Source: Kosakonia radicincitans DSM 16656
Lineage (GTDB): Bacteria; Pseudomonadota; Gammaproteobacteria; Enterobacterales; Enterobacteriaceae
Length of the DNA stretch: 64,000 bases
Direction of reading: 5' to 3'
Assembly: GCF_000280495.2 (NCBI RefSeq)
Contig: NZ_CP018016.1
Span: 868,001 to 932,000 of the forward strand
Of this stretch, positions 25,527-34,284 are shown in pieces. The stretch's first letter is position 1; the number at the start of each line of letters is the position of its first letter. The notes under the pieces were generated by a model, which saw nothing but the letters and a program-made list of their open reading frames with translations, was not told the DNA's origin and made no database searches. The position numbers and the translations under genes were made by a program.

Positions 25527-26408
25527 TTAGCCCAGCGCCTCGCCGATGACTTCGCGAATGCGTTGTGCGATGTAACCGGCATGGGTTTCCAGCGCGAAGT
25601 GGCCAGTATCGAGCAGTTCGACCACTGCGTTTGGGTTATCGCGTTTCCAGGCTTCAGCCCCCGGCGGAATAAAGAACGGATCGTGTTTGCCCCAGATAAT
25701 CAGCGCTGGTGGCTGCCAGGCGCGGAAGAAAGCCTGAAATTCCGGATAACGTTTCAGGTTATTGGCATAATCCAGAAACAGATCCAACTGGATCGCTTTA
25801 TTGCCGGGCCGTTCCATCAACAGGGCATCCAGTTGGTAACCTTCTGGCGCAACCTGCGCAGGATCGCTAACGCCGTGCAGATACTGCCATTTCGTGCCTT
25901 CTAAATGCAAAATCGCATCATTCACCGCCTGGCGGTTTTCGGCTGTGGGTGCATCCCAGTAAGCGCGTACTGGCGCCCATGCATCCCCTAATCCTTCCAG
26001 ATAGGCATTACCGTTTTGCGAAATGAGCCCGCTGATGCGTTCGGGGTAATGCAGCGCCAGACGCAGGCCGGTCGGCGCGCCGTAATCAAAGACATACATC
26101 GCAAAACGTTGCAGATCCAGCGCATCGACAAAAGCCACCATCGTCGCAGCCAGCGTATCAAAACGGTAAACATAATTCCGTTCGGCGGGCACTTCCGTAA
26201 AACCGAAACCTGGCAGATCCGGAGCGATGATGTGGAACCGATCCGCCAGCAGCGGGATCAGCTCTCGATACTGGTGTGATGAGCTGGGAAAACCATGCAG
26301 CAGCAAAAGTACCGGGTTACCCGGCGTACCTGCTTCACGGTAGAAAACCCGGACGCCATCGGCGTCAACGAACTGATAACGAACAGGGAAATGGGTGTTG
26401 CCAGCCAT
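25527..26408 (-). CDS. Alpha/beta hydrolase, haloalkane dehalogenase/epoxide hydrolase-like
   Basis: 293 aa. Oxyanion region LLLHGFPSSSHQYREL (about 36-51), DLPGFGF, nucleophile loop MYVFDYGAPTG with Asp108 in place of the usual serine, a cap domain (about 135-215), and the catalytic histidine in LDTGHFALETH. An aspartate nucleophile points to dehalogenase or epoxide hydrolase chemistry rather than an esterase. The natural substrate is unknown. It is divergent from a CGNR-type regulator, which may control it. Confidence 0.85.
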   Translation of the reverse strand: MAGNTHFPVRYQFVDADGVRVFYREAGTPGNPVLLLLHGFPSSSHQYRELIPLLADRFHIIAPDLPGFGFTEVPAERNYVYRFDTLAATMVAFVDALDLQRFAMYVFDYGAPTGLRLALHYPERISGLISQNGNAYLEGLGDAWAPVRAYWDAPTAENRQAVNDAILHLEGTKWQYLHGVSDPAQVAPEGYQLDALLMERPGNKAIQLDLFLDYANNLKRYPEFQAFFRAWQPPALIIWGKHDPFFIPPGAEAWKRDNPNAVVELLDTGHFALETHAGYIAQRIREVIGEALG

Positions 26409-26545
26409 ATCAATACCTCACTTGAAACCGTTTAAATTGAATTTAAGGGGTTACGTCGGGATTGAGTATGGTGGATTAATGTAACTGTGTAAAATTAATT
26501 TTATCGGTTACAATGACGAAATGAATACCTTACTGGAGTCGCAAC

Positions 26546-27127
26546 ATGGCAGCACCCTCGACAACAGGTACCGAAGGCCCGTGGTTTATCGCCGAGCAAG
26601 GCGCGCTGGACTTTATCAATACGCAGGCCTGGGCGGAGCAAGGCACGCACGACTTTTGGCAGTCCGATGAGGATGTCAAAAACTGGTTGCAACAGAGCGG
26701 GCAGGGAACACTGTCAGACACCTTTATCGCTAAACCGGGAGAGCTGCTGGCTGAAGCGCGTAAGTTGCGCGCGTTGATCCTGCAACTGGTAGAAGAGAAA
26801 AAAAACGGCCATACGCCGTCGCTGGCGCAGCTTAACGATTATCTGGCGCAGGCGCAGAGCTATTTGCAGGTGAATACTGACGCCGAAGGCGCGTTACAGA
26901 TCCAGCGTTTGTATCAACGGGATACGCCGCTACGGGCGCTGGCACCAGTAGCAGAGCAGGCGGCAGAGCTAATCACACACGGGCAATTTGAGTATGTTCG
27001 CCAGTGCGAGCATCCGGAGTGCATACTCTGGTTTTACGACCGCACCAAAGCGCATCGCCGCCGCTGGTGCAGCATGGCGCTGTGCGGCAACCGGGCGAAA
27101 GTGGCCCGTTTCCGTGCCAAAAGCTGA
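26546..27127 (+). CDS. ABATE/CGNR zinc-finger protein, probable regulator
   Basis: 193 aa. The N-terminal ABATE domain (about 12-140) opens with LDFINTQAW. The C-terminal CGNR zinc finger has C154, C159, C175 and C180 (RQCEHPEC and WCSMALCGNR). These proteins are thought to be stress- or ligand-sensing transcription regulators. It lies 137 bp from the divergent hydrolase gene, a typical regulator-target arrangement. The ATG at 26546 follows TGGAGTCGCAAC. Confidence 0.88.
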   Translation: MAAPSTTGTEGPWFIAEQGALDFINTQAWAEQGTHDFWQSDEDVKNWLQQSGQGTLSDTFIAKPGELLAEARKLRALILQLVEEKKNGHTPSLAQLNDYLAQAQSYLQVNTDAEGALQIQRLYQRDTPLRALAPVAEQAAELITHGQFEYVRQCEHPECILWFYDRTKAHRRRWCSMALCGNRAKVARFRAKS

Positions 27128-27226
27128 GAGCCAGCCAGCAAATTTTTCATCGGCAATAGTGCTGATATTGAGGTGTACGGTCAGCATCAATAACCCGGCT
27201 TACTCGCCAAACTTAGCCGACACTGC

Positions 27227-27252
27227 GCCCGGAGCGCGTTGCGCCTCCGGGC
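27227..27252. terminator. GC-rich dyad between convergent genes
   Basis: Stem GCCCGGAG / CTCCGGGC with a 10-base loop that is itself partly self-complementary (CGCGTTGCGC). It lacks a T-tract and is placed between the CGNR gene and the SDR gene. It could be a terminator or a degenerate REP-like dyad. Confidence 0.4.
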
Positions 27253-27258
27253 ATTGTC

Positions 27259-28326
27259 TTAGCGCGGAATAATATTTTCCGCTTTCAGGCGATCGAACAA
27301 CGCGGTGAACGCATCCAGCGTGCTGCGATAACCAGTAAAGCCCGCTTTGCGGCTTTTGCTCATATCGGCGAACGCCTCCATTGGACGACCAAGATCGGCG
27401 TCGGTATGCCACCAGGAGGCAAGTTTGCTGATATCCGCTTCGCGCAAATGGTATTTCGCTGCAATCTCTGTCCACGCGGCTTGCGCATCCTGCATTCTTC
27501 CTTCCAGCGGTTGCATGCTTTCCGGGTAGGGCGCAGATTCAATGGCAAAATAAGCAGCCAGCCGAGGCCAGAGCCAGTTCCAGCGGAAAACATCGCCATT
27601 AACGGCGTTAAAATCTTCATTTGCCGCGTTTTCGCTTTGCGCCGCCCAGCTCAGTTGTTCTGCCAGCAGGCCAGCGTCCGTCACGTCCGACACGCCGTTC
27701 CACTGCTCCGGCGAGCCGGGGAAGATAAACGGCCAGCCTTTTTCACGACAAAGTGTGGCGTAAACCGCCAGCGTCAACCCCATATTCATAGCATTGCCGA
27801 CGGCATAACCAATGATGCTGTGCGGGCGATGAACACTCCAGCGATAGCCATATTTTTGCGCCCCGGCGAACACTTCATCCTCCTGGGCATAATAGAAATT
27901 CTCCACATCCTGGCGGCCCTGTTCCTCGCGAAACGGCGTGACCGGAACATTGCCCTTGCCATAGGCCTCGAACGGGCCGAGGTAGTGTTTCATGCCAGTG
28001 ACCAGCGCCACGTGTTTCCCGGCCAGCCGTTCACCCAGCGCTGCAATAACATTTTTCACCATCGCACCATTGACGCGAATATTGGCTTTTTCGTTTTCCT
28101 GGCGTGCCCAGACACTGAAAAACAGCGCATCCGGCTGCTGCGTTTGAAGCGCCGCAGCCACGGCTGCCGCATCGGTCAGATCCGCCGTCAGGCTGATGCA
28201 GCCTGCGGGGACAGCGCCGCGCCCGCGTGACAATCCGCAAACCTGCCACCCTTCGCTGAGCAGTTGTTCGGCCAGTGCGCGGCCAATAACGCCGCTGATG
28301 CCGACAATTAATGCTTTCTTCTGCAT
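27259..28326 (-). CDS. SDR-family oxidoreductase of the PRISE type
   Basis: 355 aa, an extended short-chain dehydrogenase. The NADP site is ALIVGISGVIGRALAEQL (about 5-22), then DLTD and, at about 105-120, LVTGMKHYLGPFEAYG, the lysine-bearing motif of progesterone-5-beta-reductase/iridoid-synthase-like (PRISE) enzymes. NFYYAQED holds the tyrosine. These enzymes reduce enones. The bacterial substrate is unknown. It is divergent from a LysR regulator across 101 bp that hold a TAAT-N7-ATTA dyad, so it is a likely target. Confidence 0.85.
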   Translation of the reverse strand: MQKKALIVGISGVIGRALAEQLLSEGWQVCGLSRGRGAVPAGCISLTADLTDAAAVAAALQTQQPDALFFSVWARQENEKANIRVNGAMVKNVIAALGERLAGKHVALVTGMKHYLGPFEAYGKGNVPVTPFREEQGRQDVENFYYAQEDEVFAGAQKYGYRWSVHRPHSIIGYAVGNAMNMGLTLAVYATLCREKGWPFIFPGSPEQWNGVSDVTDAGLLAEQLSWAAQSENAANEDFNAVNGDVFRWNWLWPRLAAYFAIESAPYPESMQPLEGRMQDAQAAWTEIAAKYHLREADISKLASWWHTDADLGRPMEAFADMSKSRKAGFTGYRSTLDAFTALFDRLKAENIIPR

Positions 28327-28391
28327 ATGAATGTTCTCCTCTATCGTGATGAGTACAGACTAATGAAGAATTTATTTCTTATCTCTGGTAT

Positions 28392-28406
28392 TAATTCACA
28401 CTATTA
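28392..28406. promoter_or_regulatory. LysR-type binding dyad between SDR and LysR genes
   Basis: TAAT-TCACACT-ATTA, an interrupted palindrome containing a T-N11-A core, sits in the short divergent intergenic region 22 bp before the lysR start. This is the usual form and place of a LysR-type autoregulatory site. Confidence 0.45.
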
Positions 28407-28427
28407 CTGACCTGAATTCACGAATCT

Positions 28428-29336
28428 ATGCGCGACCAACGTCTTAAAGATATCATCCCCTTTGTCGCCTGCGTCGAAGCAGGGAGCTTTACCGCCGCCG
28501 CCGAACGGCTGCATCTGACAGGGTCGGCGATCAGTAAAAGCGTCGGTCGTCTGGAGGCCCGGCTGGGTTCGCGGCTGCTGGAGCGCACCACCCGGCGGCT
28601 GGAGTTAACCGACGCCGGGCAGGCTTATTACCAGACCTGTCTGCGCATTCTGGAAGACCTGGCGGAAGCCGAATCGGTGCTGGCGGCGCACCGCACCATC
28701 CCTTCCGGTCGTTTGCGGCTGGCGGTACCGAATACTTACGGACGGCTGGGCGTGATGCCACTGCTGATCCCTTTTTGCCAGCAGCACCCGGAGATCGAAC
28801 TCAGCCTGACCTTTTCCGATCGCTTCGTCGATCTGTTTGAAGAGGGCATCGACGTTGCCGTGCGGATCGGCCAAACCTCTGAACTGCCCGCCTCGCTGGG
28901 GTGCCGACACATTGGGCGCGAAAAGATGGTGTTTTGCGCATCGCCCGATTACCTGCAACGTGAAGGCATGCCGCAGGATGAGGCACAACTGTTGCGGCAT
29001 AAAGCGATCCTTTACGAGCGGGTCGATGGCAGCAGCAAACCCTGGATCTTCACCACCGCCGACGGCTATCCGGAGTGGCGCACGGTGCCCTGGCGCATGG
29101 CGCTGGGCGATGTTGATGCGCAGGTGCAGGCGATTTGCGCCGGGCTGGGCGTCGGCCAGTTGCCCACCTGGCTGGTGCATACGCAATTGCAGCGCGGCGA
29201 GCTGGTAGTGATCCTGCCACAGCATCAACCGGAGGGGCTGGCGCTGACCCTGGTGTGGCCGCGACGCAAGCAGCTACTGCCGAAGGTGGATGCGTTACTT
29301 GCGGTGTTGGGCCAACTGGATATTGCGCCATCATAA
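28428..29336 (+). CDS. LysR-family transcriptional regulator
   Basis: 302 aa. The N-terminal winged helix-turn-helix reads FVACVEAGSFTAAAERLHLTGSAISKSVGRLEARLG...LLERTTRRLELTDAG (about 10-65), then a linker helix and the periplasmic-binding-like effector domain (about 90-300). It is close to the large group that controls a divergent oxidoreductase, here the PRISE-type SDR gene. The ligand is unknown. Confidence 0.9.
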   Translation: MRDQRLKDIIPFVACVEAGSFTAAAERLHLTGSAISKSVGRLEARLGSRLLERTTRRLELTDAGQAYYQTCLRILEDLAEAESVLAAHRTIPSGRLRLAVPNTYGRLGVMPLLIPFCQQHPEIELSLTFSDRFVDLFEEGIDVAVRIGQTSELPASLGCRHIGREKMVFCASPDYLQREGMPQDEAQLLRHKAILYERVDGSSKPWIFTTADGYPEWRTVPWRMALGDVDAQVQAICAGLGVGQLPTWLVHTQLQRGELVVILPQHQPEGLALTLVWPRRKQLLPKVDALLAVLGQLDIAPS

Positions 29337-29424
29337 GTCCTGCATGCGCTTGACCAATGACAAGGCGGGCAACCCGTCGCGCTCTTTATAATCTGCTGGT
29401 GTCCCTTCTTACTGGTGTGAATCC

Positions 29425-30546
29425 ATGGCTTACCAACTCAACCTGAACTGGCCGGAATTTCTTGAAAAATACTGGCAAAAGAAACCTGTCGTTCTGAAAC
29501 GCGCCTTCCCGGACTTCGTTGATCCGATCACGCCTGATGAACTGGCTGGTCTGGCGATGGAACCGGAAATCGACAGCCGCATTGTCAGCCACAAAAATGG
29601 GCAATGGCAGGCGTGGCATGGCCCCTTCGAGGAGTTTGATCATCTGGGCGAAACCGACTGGTCGCTGTTGGCGCAGGCGGTAAACCACTGGCACGCACCT
29701 TCCGCCGAACTGGTGAAGCCGTTTCGCGTGTTGCCGGAGTGGCGCTTTGACGATCTGATGATCTCTTATTCCGTACCGGGCGGCGGCGTTGGTCCGCATA
29801 TCGACCAGTACGATGTATTTATTATTCAGGGGATGGGCAGCCGCCGCTGGCGCGTGGGCGATAAGTTGCCGATGCGCCAGTTTTGCCCGCATCCGGCGCT
29901 GCTGCACGTCGATCCTTTCGAGCCGATCATTGATGAAGATCTGGAGCCGGGCGATATCCTCTACATTCCGCCTGGATTCCCTCACGATGGTTTCACTCAC
30001 GAAGCGGCGTTCAACTACTCGATCGGTTTTCGCGGGCCGAACGGTCGCGATCTGATCAGCAGCTTTGCCGACTACGCACTGGAAAACGATCTCGGTAACG
30101 AGCACTACAGCGATCCGGATTTAACCTGTCGTGAACATCCGGGGCGGGTGGAAGAGTATGAACTCGATCGCCTGCGCGGCATGATGATCGACATGATCAA
30201 CGATCCGGTTCATTTCAAACAGTGGTTTGGCAGCTTTATTACCACGCCGCGCCATGAACTGGATGTGTCGCCCGAGCCGGACGACTACAGCGCCGACGAG
30301 ATTGTTGCGGCGTTGCAGGAAGGGCAGGTGCTGACTCGCCTGAGCGGGCTGCGAGTACTCCATATCGGCGACAGCTTCTTTGTGAACAGCGAATGCCTGG
30401 AAACGACCGAGCCGCAGGCCGCCGACGCGCTGTGCCGTTATACGGTGATCGGGCAGAAAGAGCTGGGTAACGCGCTGGACAACCCGGACTTTGCCGAAGA
30501 GCTGGCCTGGCTGGTAAATCAGGGCTACTGGTTCTTCGACGAGTAA
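29425..30546 (+). CDS. roxA: RoxA (YcfD), ribosomal protein uL16 arginine hydroxylase
   Basis: 373 aa, the family length. It is a 2-oxoglutarate/Fe(II)-dependent JmjC-type oxygenase that hydroxylates Arg81 of ribosomal protein uL16. The iron ligands are visible as H125 and D127 (VGPHIDQYD) and H187 (GFPHDGF). The N-terminal WPEFLEKYWQKKPVVLKRAF is the family opening. A C-terminal winged-helix-like part follows the dimer helices. It stands alone and ends at a strong terminator. Confidence 0.95.
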   Translation: MAYQLNLNWPEFLEKYWQKKPVVLKRAFPDFVDPITPDELAGLAMEPEIDSRIVSHKNGQWQAWHGPFEEFDHLGETDWSLLAQAVNHWHAPSAELVKPFRVLPEWRFDDLMISYSVPGGGVGPHIDQYDVFIIQGMGSRRWRVGDKLPMRQFCPHPALLHVDPFEPIIDEDLEPGDILYIPPGFPHDGFTHEAAFNYSIGFRGPNGRDLISSFADYALENDLGNEHYSDPDLTCREHPGRVEEYELDRLRGMMIDMINDPVHFKQWFGSFITTPRHELDVSPEPDDYSADEIVAALQEGQVLTRLSGLRVLHIGDSFFVNSECLETTEPQAADALCRYTVIGQKELGNALDNPDFAEELAWLVNQGYWFFDE

Positions 30547-30552
30547 GCTACG

Positions 30553-30585
30553 CCCTCCGCGCCGCGCCTGGCCGCGGAGGGTTTT
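30553..30585 (+). terminator. Rho-independent terminator of roxA
   Basis: Stem CCCTCCGCG / CGCGGAGGG (30553-30581) followed by TTTTCTG. Confidence 0.85.
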
Positions 30586-30588
30586 CTG

Positions 30589-31398
30589 TCAGGCGCTTTC
30601 GCCGGAGCAGACCAGATGGTCGCTCTTGATGTGGTACATCTCCAGATCTTCACGCAGGAAAAAGGCCATCTCCCACGGGTTTTTCTCGATAAACGCTTCA
30701 CGAACTTGCAGAAATAATGGGCTGCCGTTGGGAATTAAAAATGCGCGGCCTTCAAAGGTGGTGTAATTCCAGTGAATGGCGTTCTCGAAAATATAATTTG
30801 CACGCTCATCCATGGCGAAAAGGCAGCGGTTATCTTTTTTCAGCACTTTCGATTTAAATGTCTCAGGGAACGTGATTAAAAATATGTCGTTATCTGAAGA
30901 CGAAAGAAAAGCCAGCACCGTCGTATGCGGTTGTTCCTGCGCGTGGGTAATTAATACGCCGACTTTATTATGATGATCTTTTATTTCCAGTGGCGGTAAT
31001 GCCGTTAATGTAGTGAACGGGACCAGCGTATCGGCGCGCGGATCGTCCGGGTAGCGATAGCCCGTTTCTTTAATATCGATAACCTTCTTAAAGCCGTGCA
31101 GCAACTGGCATTCCCGCGGCGCCAGCACCACCCAGTCGCCATCAATGGCGATCACCCGTCCTTTGTAAGAACTACGGTATACGGAGATGTTGGCGTCAAA
31201 TTCGTCAACGCCGGTACGGTTATCAAGATGGACTGTGGCAAAATCATCAACGGCGAGCTGGTGGCCGTTATGGAAAAAAACGCGTAATGAATTATCGCTG
31301 TTCGGGTAAGTGGCGCAAATATTAACGGTAATCTTTTCGCCGCAATAATAAGCCAGTACCCCCAGCACCTGTTTACCCAAAATGCTTTGCAGGTTCAT
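30589..31398 (-). CDS. Uncharacterised protein, possible FMN split-barrel relative
   Basis: 269 aa from the ATG at 31398, which follows AGAAGGAAG. The 23 residues of the longer frame look untranslated. The N-terminal half (MNLQSILGKQVLGVLAYYCGE..., about 1-110) is rich in short strands and includes RVIAIDGDWVVLAPRE. The C-terminal half (VLAFLSSSDNDIFLITFPETFKS onward) resembles the pyridoxamine-phosphate-oxidase-like split barrel, with CLFAMDERAN and EGRAFLI. I do not recognise the family with certainty, and no catalytic residues can be assigned. It is convergent with roxA and downstream of the nitroreductase gene. Confidence 0.6.
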   Translation of the reverse strand: MNLQSILGKQVLGVLAYYCGEKITVNICATYPNSDNSLRVFFHNGHQLAVDDFATVHLDNRTGVDEFDANISVYRSSYKGRVIAIDGDWVVLAPRECQLLHGFKKVIDIKETGYRYPDDPRADTLVPFTTLTALPPLEIKDHHNKVGVLITHAQEQPHTTVLAFLSSSDNDIFLITFPETFKSKVLKKDNRCLFAMDERANYIFENAIHWNYTTFEGRAFLIPNGSPLFLQVREAFIEKNPWEMAFFLREDLEMYHIKSDHLVCSGESA

Positions 31399-31516
31399 GT
31401 TTCTTCCTTCTGCAATGAATAATGAAATTAGAAATATCTTATCCGACGAAATTAACTCAGCAACCACAAAAAGAGGGTTTCGCTTTGTGCGACAGGCTGT
31501 GCTGAATATTTACCCT

Positions 31517-31549
31517 AAAAACAAAATAGCTGCCCGCAGGCAGCTATTT
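31517..31549 (-). terminator. Terminator downstream of the nitroreductase gene
   Basis: Perfect 11-bp stem, AAATAGCTGCC / GGCAGCTATTT, four-base loop (31524-31549), followed on the minus strand by TGTTTTT. Confidence 0.85.
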
Positions 31550-31593
31550 ACAGCGAATTATCTGGCGACGATAAAACGCCTGTCGTCATCAAT

Positions 31594-32274
31594 CTAGGTT
31601 TTCTCATCGGCGGGCGCAATGATGCTGCCGAAGTTCATCTCCGCGCGCAGTTTCCAGCTCGGCGGAATATTCCATGTCTCGCGCACATCCTGATCGATCA
31701 GCGGGTTGTAGTGTTGCAGGTTAGCGCCAATGCTTTTCTCTGCCAGCGCCAGCCAGACGGCATACTGGGCAATACCGCTGCTCTGTTCTGACCAGACAGG
31801 GAAGTTATCCGCATAGGCGATGTACTGGCGTTGCAGCGCGGTCACTATTTCCTGATCTTCAAAAAACAGCACCGAACCGGCAGCGGCGGTAAAGCCGTCG
31901 AGTTTGTCGGAAGTGGCGTGGAAACTTTCTGCCGGGATCACTTTACGCAACTGTTCGCGCACCAGCCCCCAGAAGCGATCGTGCTCCTTGCCCAGCAGGA
32001 TCAGCGCGCGCGAACTTTGCGAATTGAACGCCGATGGCGCCTGGCGAATCGCCTCTTTAATGGTATCGATCACCGTCTCTTCCGCGACCGGCAGATCTTT
32101 GCCCAGCGTATAAATGGTGCGCCGTGCTTTAGCCAGCGCCAGAAAATCTTCCGCCGCGACACTGGCAGTCCAGGAAACACGCTCCGCTTCCGGCAGCGTC
32201 GGCGGCGTGGTGGTCTGCGGCACGCTCTCTGTGCGGGCGAGCGTAGACTTCAAAATTTGCTGAAACGGATCCAT
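31594..32274 (-). CDS. Nitroreductase-family protein
   Basis: 226 aa. After a variable N-terminus (about 1-45), the FMN-binding core runs from FLALAKARRTIYTLGKDLPV through IRQAPSAFNSQSSRALIL to a C-terminal LQHYNPLI...WNIPPSWKLRAEMNFG. This is the group annotated as YdgI/frm2-like oxidoreductases. They reduce nitro compounds or quinones with NAD(P)H. The natural substrate is unknown. It is monocistronic: a hairpin follows, and 455 bp without genes lies upstream. Confidence 0.88.
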   Translation of the reverse strand: MDPFQQILKSTLARTESVPQTTTPPTLPEAERVSWTASVAAEDFLALAKARRTIYTLGKDLPVAEETVIDTIKEAIRQAPSAFNSQSSRALILLGKEHDRFWGLVREQLRKVIPAESFHATSDKLDGFTAAAGSVLFFEDQEIVTALQRQYIAYADNFPVWSEQSSGIAQYAVWLALAEKSIGANLQHYNPLIDQDVRETWNIPPSWKLRAEMNFGSIIAPADEKT

Positions 32275-32729
32275 GAGTCACTGTTCCTGTTGTGAGCGGC
32301 AAAGGGAAAAATATCAGGTTATCAGAGCACAGGATCTCACCCATTGATGCAGCAAATAGATGGAATAAAGCGCGGTATTTGTCGGTAAAAACGCCTCGTG
32401 CGGAATCCGTTTGCCGATAACGTCATCAAGCTTGCAGATGGCGGGGATAGATTTTCACGTAAATAATGAAATAAGTGCAATAACCCTGGAGGTGAATCGA
32501 TTAATGGTGTGGTTTAATTTATGGAATAAATCAAAAAGGCTATTTTAGATCGATGCCATCAATAATTGGTTGTAAAATAACCCATTGCTTTATATGATTT
32601 TTTTTAAGATTTAAGACAATCCGCATGGATCATTTTCATTTTATTCTCTATTTTAAATAATAAGCCTAAAGTATTTTCCGCACGGGTCGATGAATATAGT
32701 TTGCTACCCGCCAGGCATTGAGGGAAAAA
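32275..32729. other. Gene-free region
   Basis: 455 bp between the nitroreductase gene and a small hypothetical gene. It is AT-rich from about 32460 onward. No gene, hairpin terminator or repeat stands out. The promoters of both flanking genes must lie here. Confidence 0.4.
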
Positions 32730-33155
32730 ATGAACGCTGAATCGCACGGTCACGATCTTACGTCGAGTCTGACTCCGCTTGCGGAGGAAAACACCTCGAT
32801 CCCGCCGTTCGTGAAAACCATCGCAGTGCGCCTGAGCTGGGCCTGTTCGCTGGAGGAGGCCGACGTTTATCGCCAACTCTCTGCGCCCTGGTATCAGGGA
32901 GTCGTAACGGAGGAGGATAAACAGCAACTGCTGGTTCATTTTCCGTTTATGGCCCCTCTGCATGCGCCCGCCTCGGTGGCGGATTACACCATCATGCTGG
33001 TAAGCCTGTGGCTGAATATCGAAGAGATGTACCACCGGGGGACGTTATTACCGGAAGAATTAATGCAGGGGCTGATAAAAAAATCGGCAACCTCGCAGGC
33101 GCAAGATTGCCGTCATAATCGCGATTCCGTCGCCGCTTCAGCGCCGCGCCGTTAG
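32730..33155 (+). CDS. Hypothetical protein next to the oxyR paralogue
   Basis: 141 aa from the ATG at 32730, with GAGGG five bases before it. A start four codons up (32718) lacks a site. It has no signal peptide or membrane helix. The middle (TIMLVSLWLNIEEMYHRGTLL) is helical, and the C-terminus is basic and disordered. I do not recognise it. Its stop is 2 bp from the stop of the convergent OxyR-like gene. The opposite-strand frame (32604-33035) is less likely because it lacks a ribosome site. Confidence 0.55.
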   Translation: MNAESHGHDLTSSLTPLAEENTSIPPFVKTIAVRLSWACSLEEADVYRQLSAPWYQGVVTEEDKQQLLVHFPFMAPLHAPASVADYTIMLVSLWLNIEEMYHRGTLLPEELMQGLIKKSATSQAQDCRHNRDSVAASAPRR

Positions 33156-33157
33156 CA

Positions 33158-34072
33158 TTACGCCATCGCGTTATAGTCGATCAGGTAGCGCTCCATATAA
33201 CGTGCGATCGCATTACGCAGAATTTCATATTTCTTACGCATTGGATCGCTGCGATGAAATATCAACACCACTTTACGTTTCGGTTCCGGGCTGACACAGC
33301 GGATATAACGAATATTTTCGTTGCTCCCTTGCTGGGTCGAGAGCAACGGGAAGAAGGACACGCCGCGATTAAACGCCACGCCGCGCCGCAGGGTTTCCAG
33401 GTGCATCGCCACAAAACGTGAATCCGGTTCCAGCTCGAACTGATAACAGTAGCGCAGCACCTGGCTGTGCAGACAGTTGCCATCGTCAATCATCAGAATC
33501 TTATTATTTTTCAAATGCCCCATATCGATTTCGTTCATGCGCGAGTAGGGGTGTTGATGGCTGACGCCCAGCACCAGCGGCTCGTCGAACAGCGGCAGTT
33601 CAACGTATTTACTGGTGTCTTTATTGGAAGTCATGATCGCGCATTTGATGGTGTCGGACTCCAGCATATACAGCAACTGGTTGGTCTGCGCTTCGTGGAT
33701 CTCCAGCTCAATTTCCGGGAAATTCTCGCGGCAAACGGCATTCAAATGGGAAAAAATATAGGGTGCCAGCGTCGGAATAATGCCGACATCCAGCGTCTGC
33801 ATCAGGCTCTGATAGTGGCTGCTGCTGGCCATATTTTTCAGCGCTTCAATCTCCCGCAGCACCACCTGGGTTTGCTCAACCAGCCGCAGCCCGGTTTGCG
33901 TAAAGCGGATCTTGCGCGTCGTACGTTCCAGCAGTTGTAAACCGAGTTCGTTTTCCAGTTTACGCAACTGAGCGCTTAACGTCGGTTGACTGACGTTGCA
34001 GGCTTCAGCGGCGCGCTGAAAATGTCGGTGCTTCGCCAGCGCGACAAGATACTCAAGATTACGGATGTTCAT
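33158..34072 (-). CDS. OxyR paralogue (LysR family) with both redox cysteines
   Basis: 304 aa. It starts MNIRNLEYLVALAKHRHFQRAAEACNVSQPTLSAQLRKLE in close parallel to E. coli OxyR and is the same length. C200 and C209 (DDGNCLHSQVLRYC) occupy the places of OxyR C199 and C208, nine residues apart, so peroxide sensing by disulfide formation is plausible. The rest differs enough from OxyR to be a second copy, not the core oxyR. It follows the cellulose operon on the same strand after 212 bp, which suggests a link between oxidative stress and cellulose that is not yet shown. Confidence 0.85.
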   Translation of the reverse strand: MNIRNLEYLVALAKHRHFQRAAEACNVSQPTLSAQLRKLENELGLQLLERTTRKIRFTQTGLRLVEQTQVVLREIEALKNMASSSHYQSLMQTLDVGIIPTLAPYIFSHLNAVCRENFPEIELEIHEAQTNQLLYMLESDTIKCAIMTSNKDTSKYVELPLFDEPLVLGVSHQHPYSRMNEIDMGHLKNNKILMIDDGNCLHSQVLRYCYQFELEPDSRFVAMHLETLRRGVAFNRGVSFFPLLSTQQGSNENIRYIRCVSPEPKRKVVLIFHRSDPMRKKYEILRNAIARYMERYLIDYNAMA

Positions 34073-34284
34073 TATGGTCCCCGGGGCGCAAATTTCCGCG
34101 TAGTTGAGAGCCCACCTGTAGCAACGTGTTGTGTAAATGACGTCTTATTATTTTCAACTCTGTCATCAGGTTTCCCCCTCATGCCTGTACATGAGATTTG
34201 ATGGTTTTTATTATTGCTTTCACTTTCAGCGGCATCCTGCCCGACTCCGGTGCACTCCCGCGCCGGACATTGCGTGTAATACCA

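Noticed and set aside
32604..33035. 143-codon minus-strand frame opposite the small gene at 32730-33155
   Set aside because: The plus-strand frame has a GAGGG ribosome site with good spacing and a more protein-like composition.
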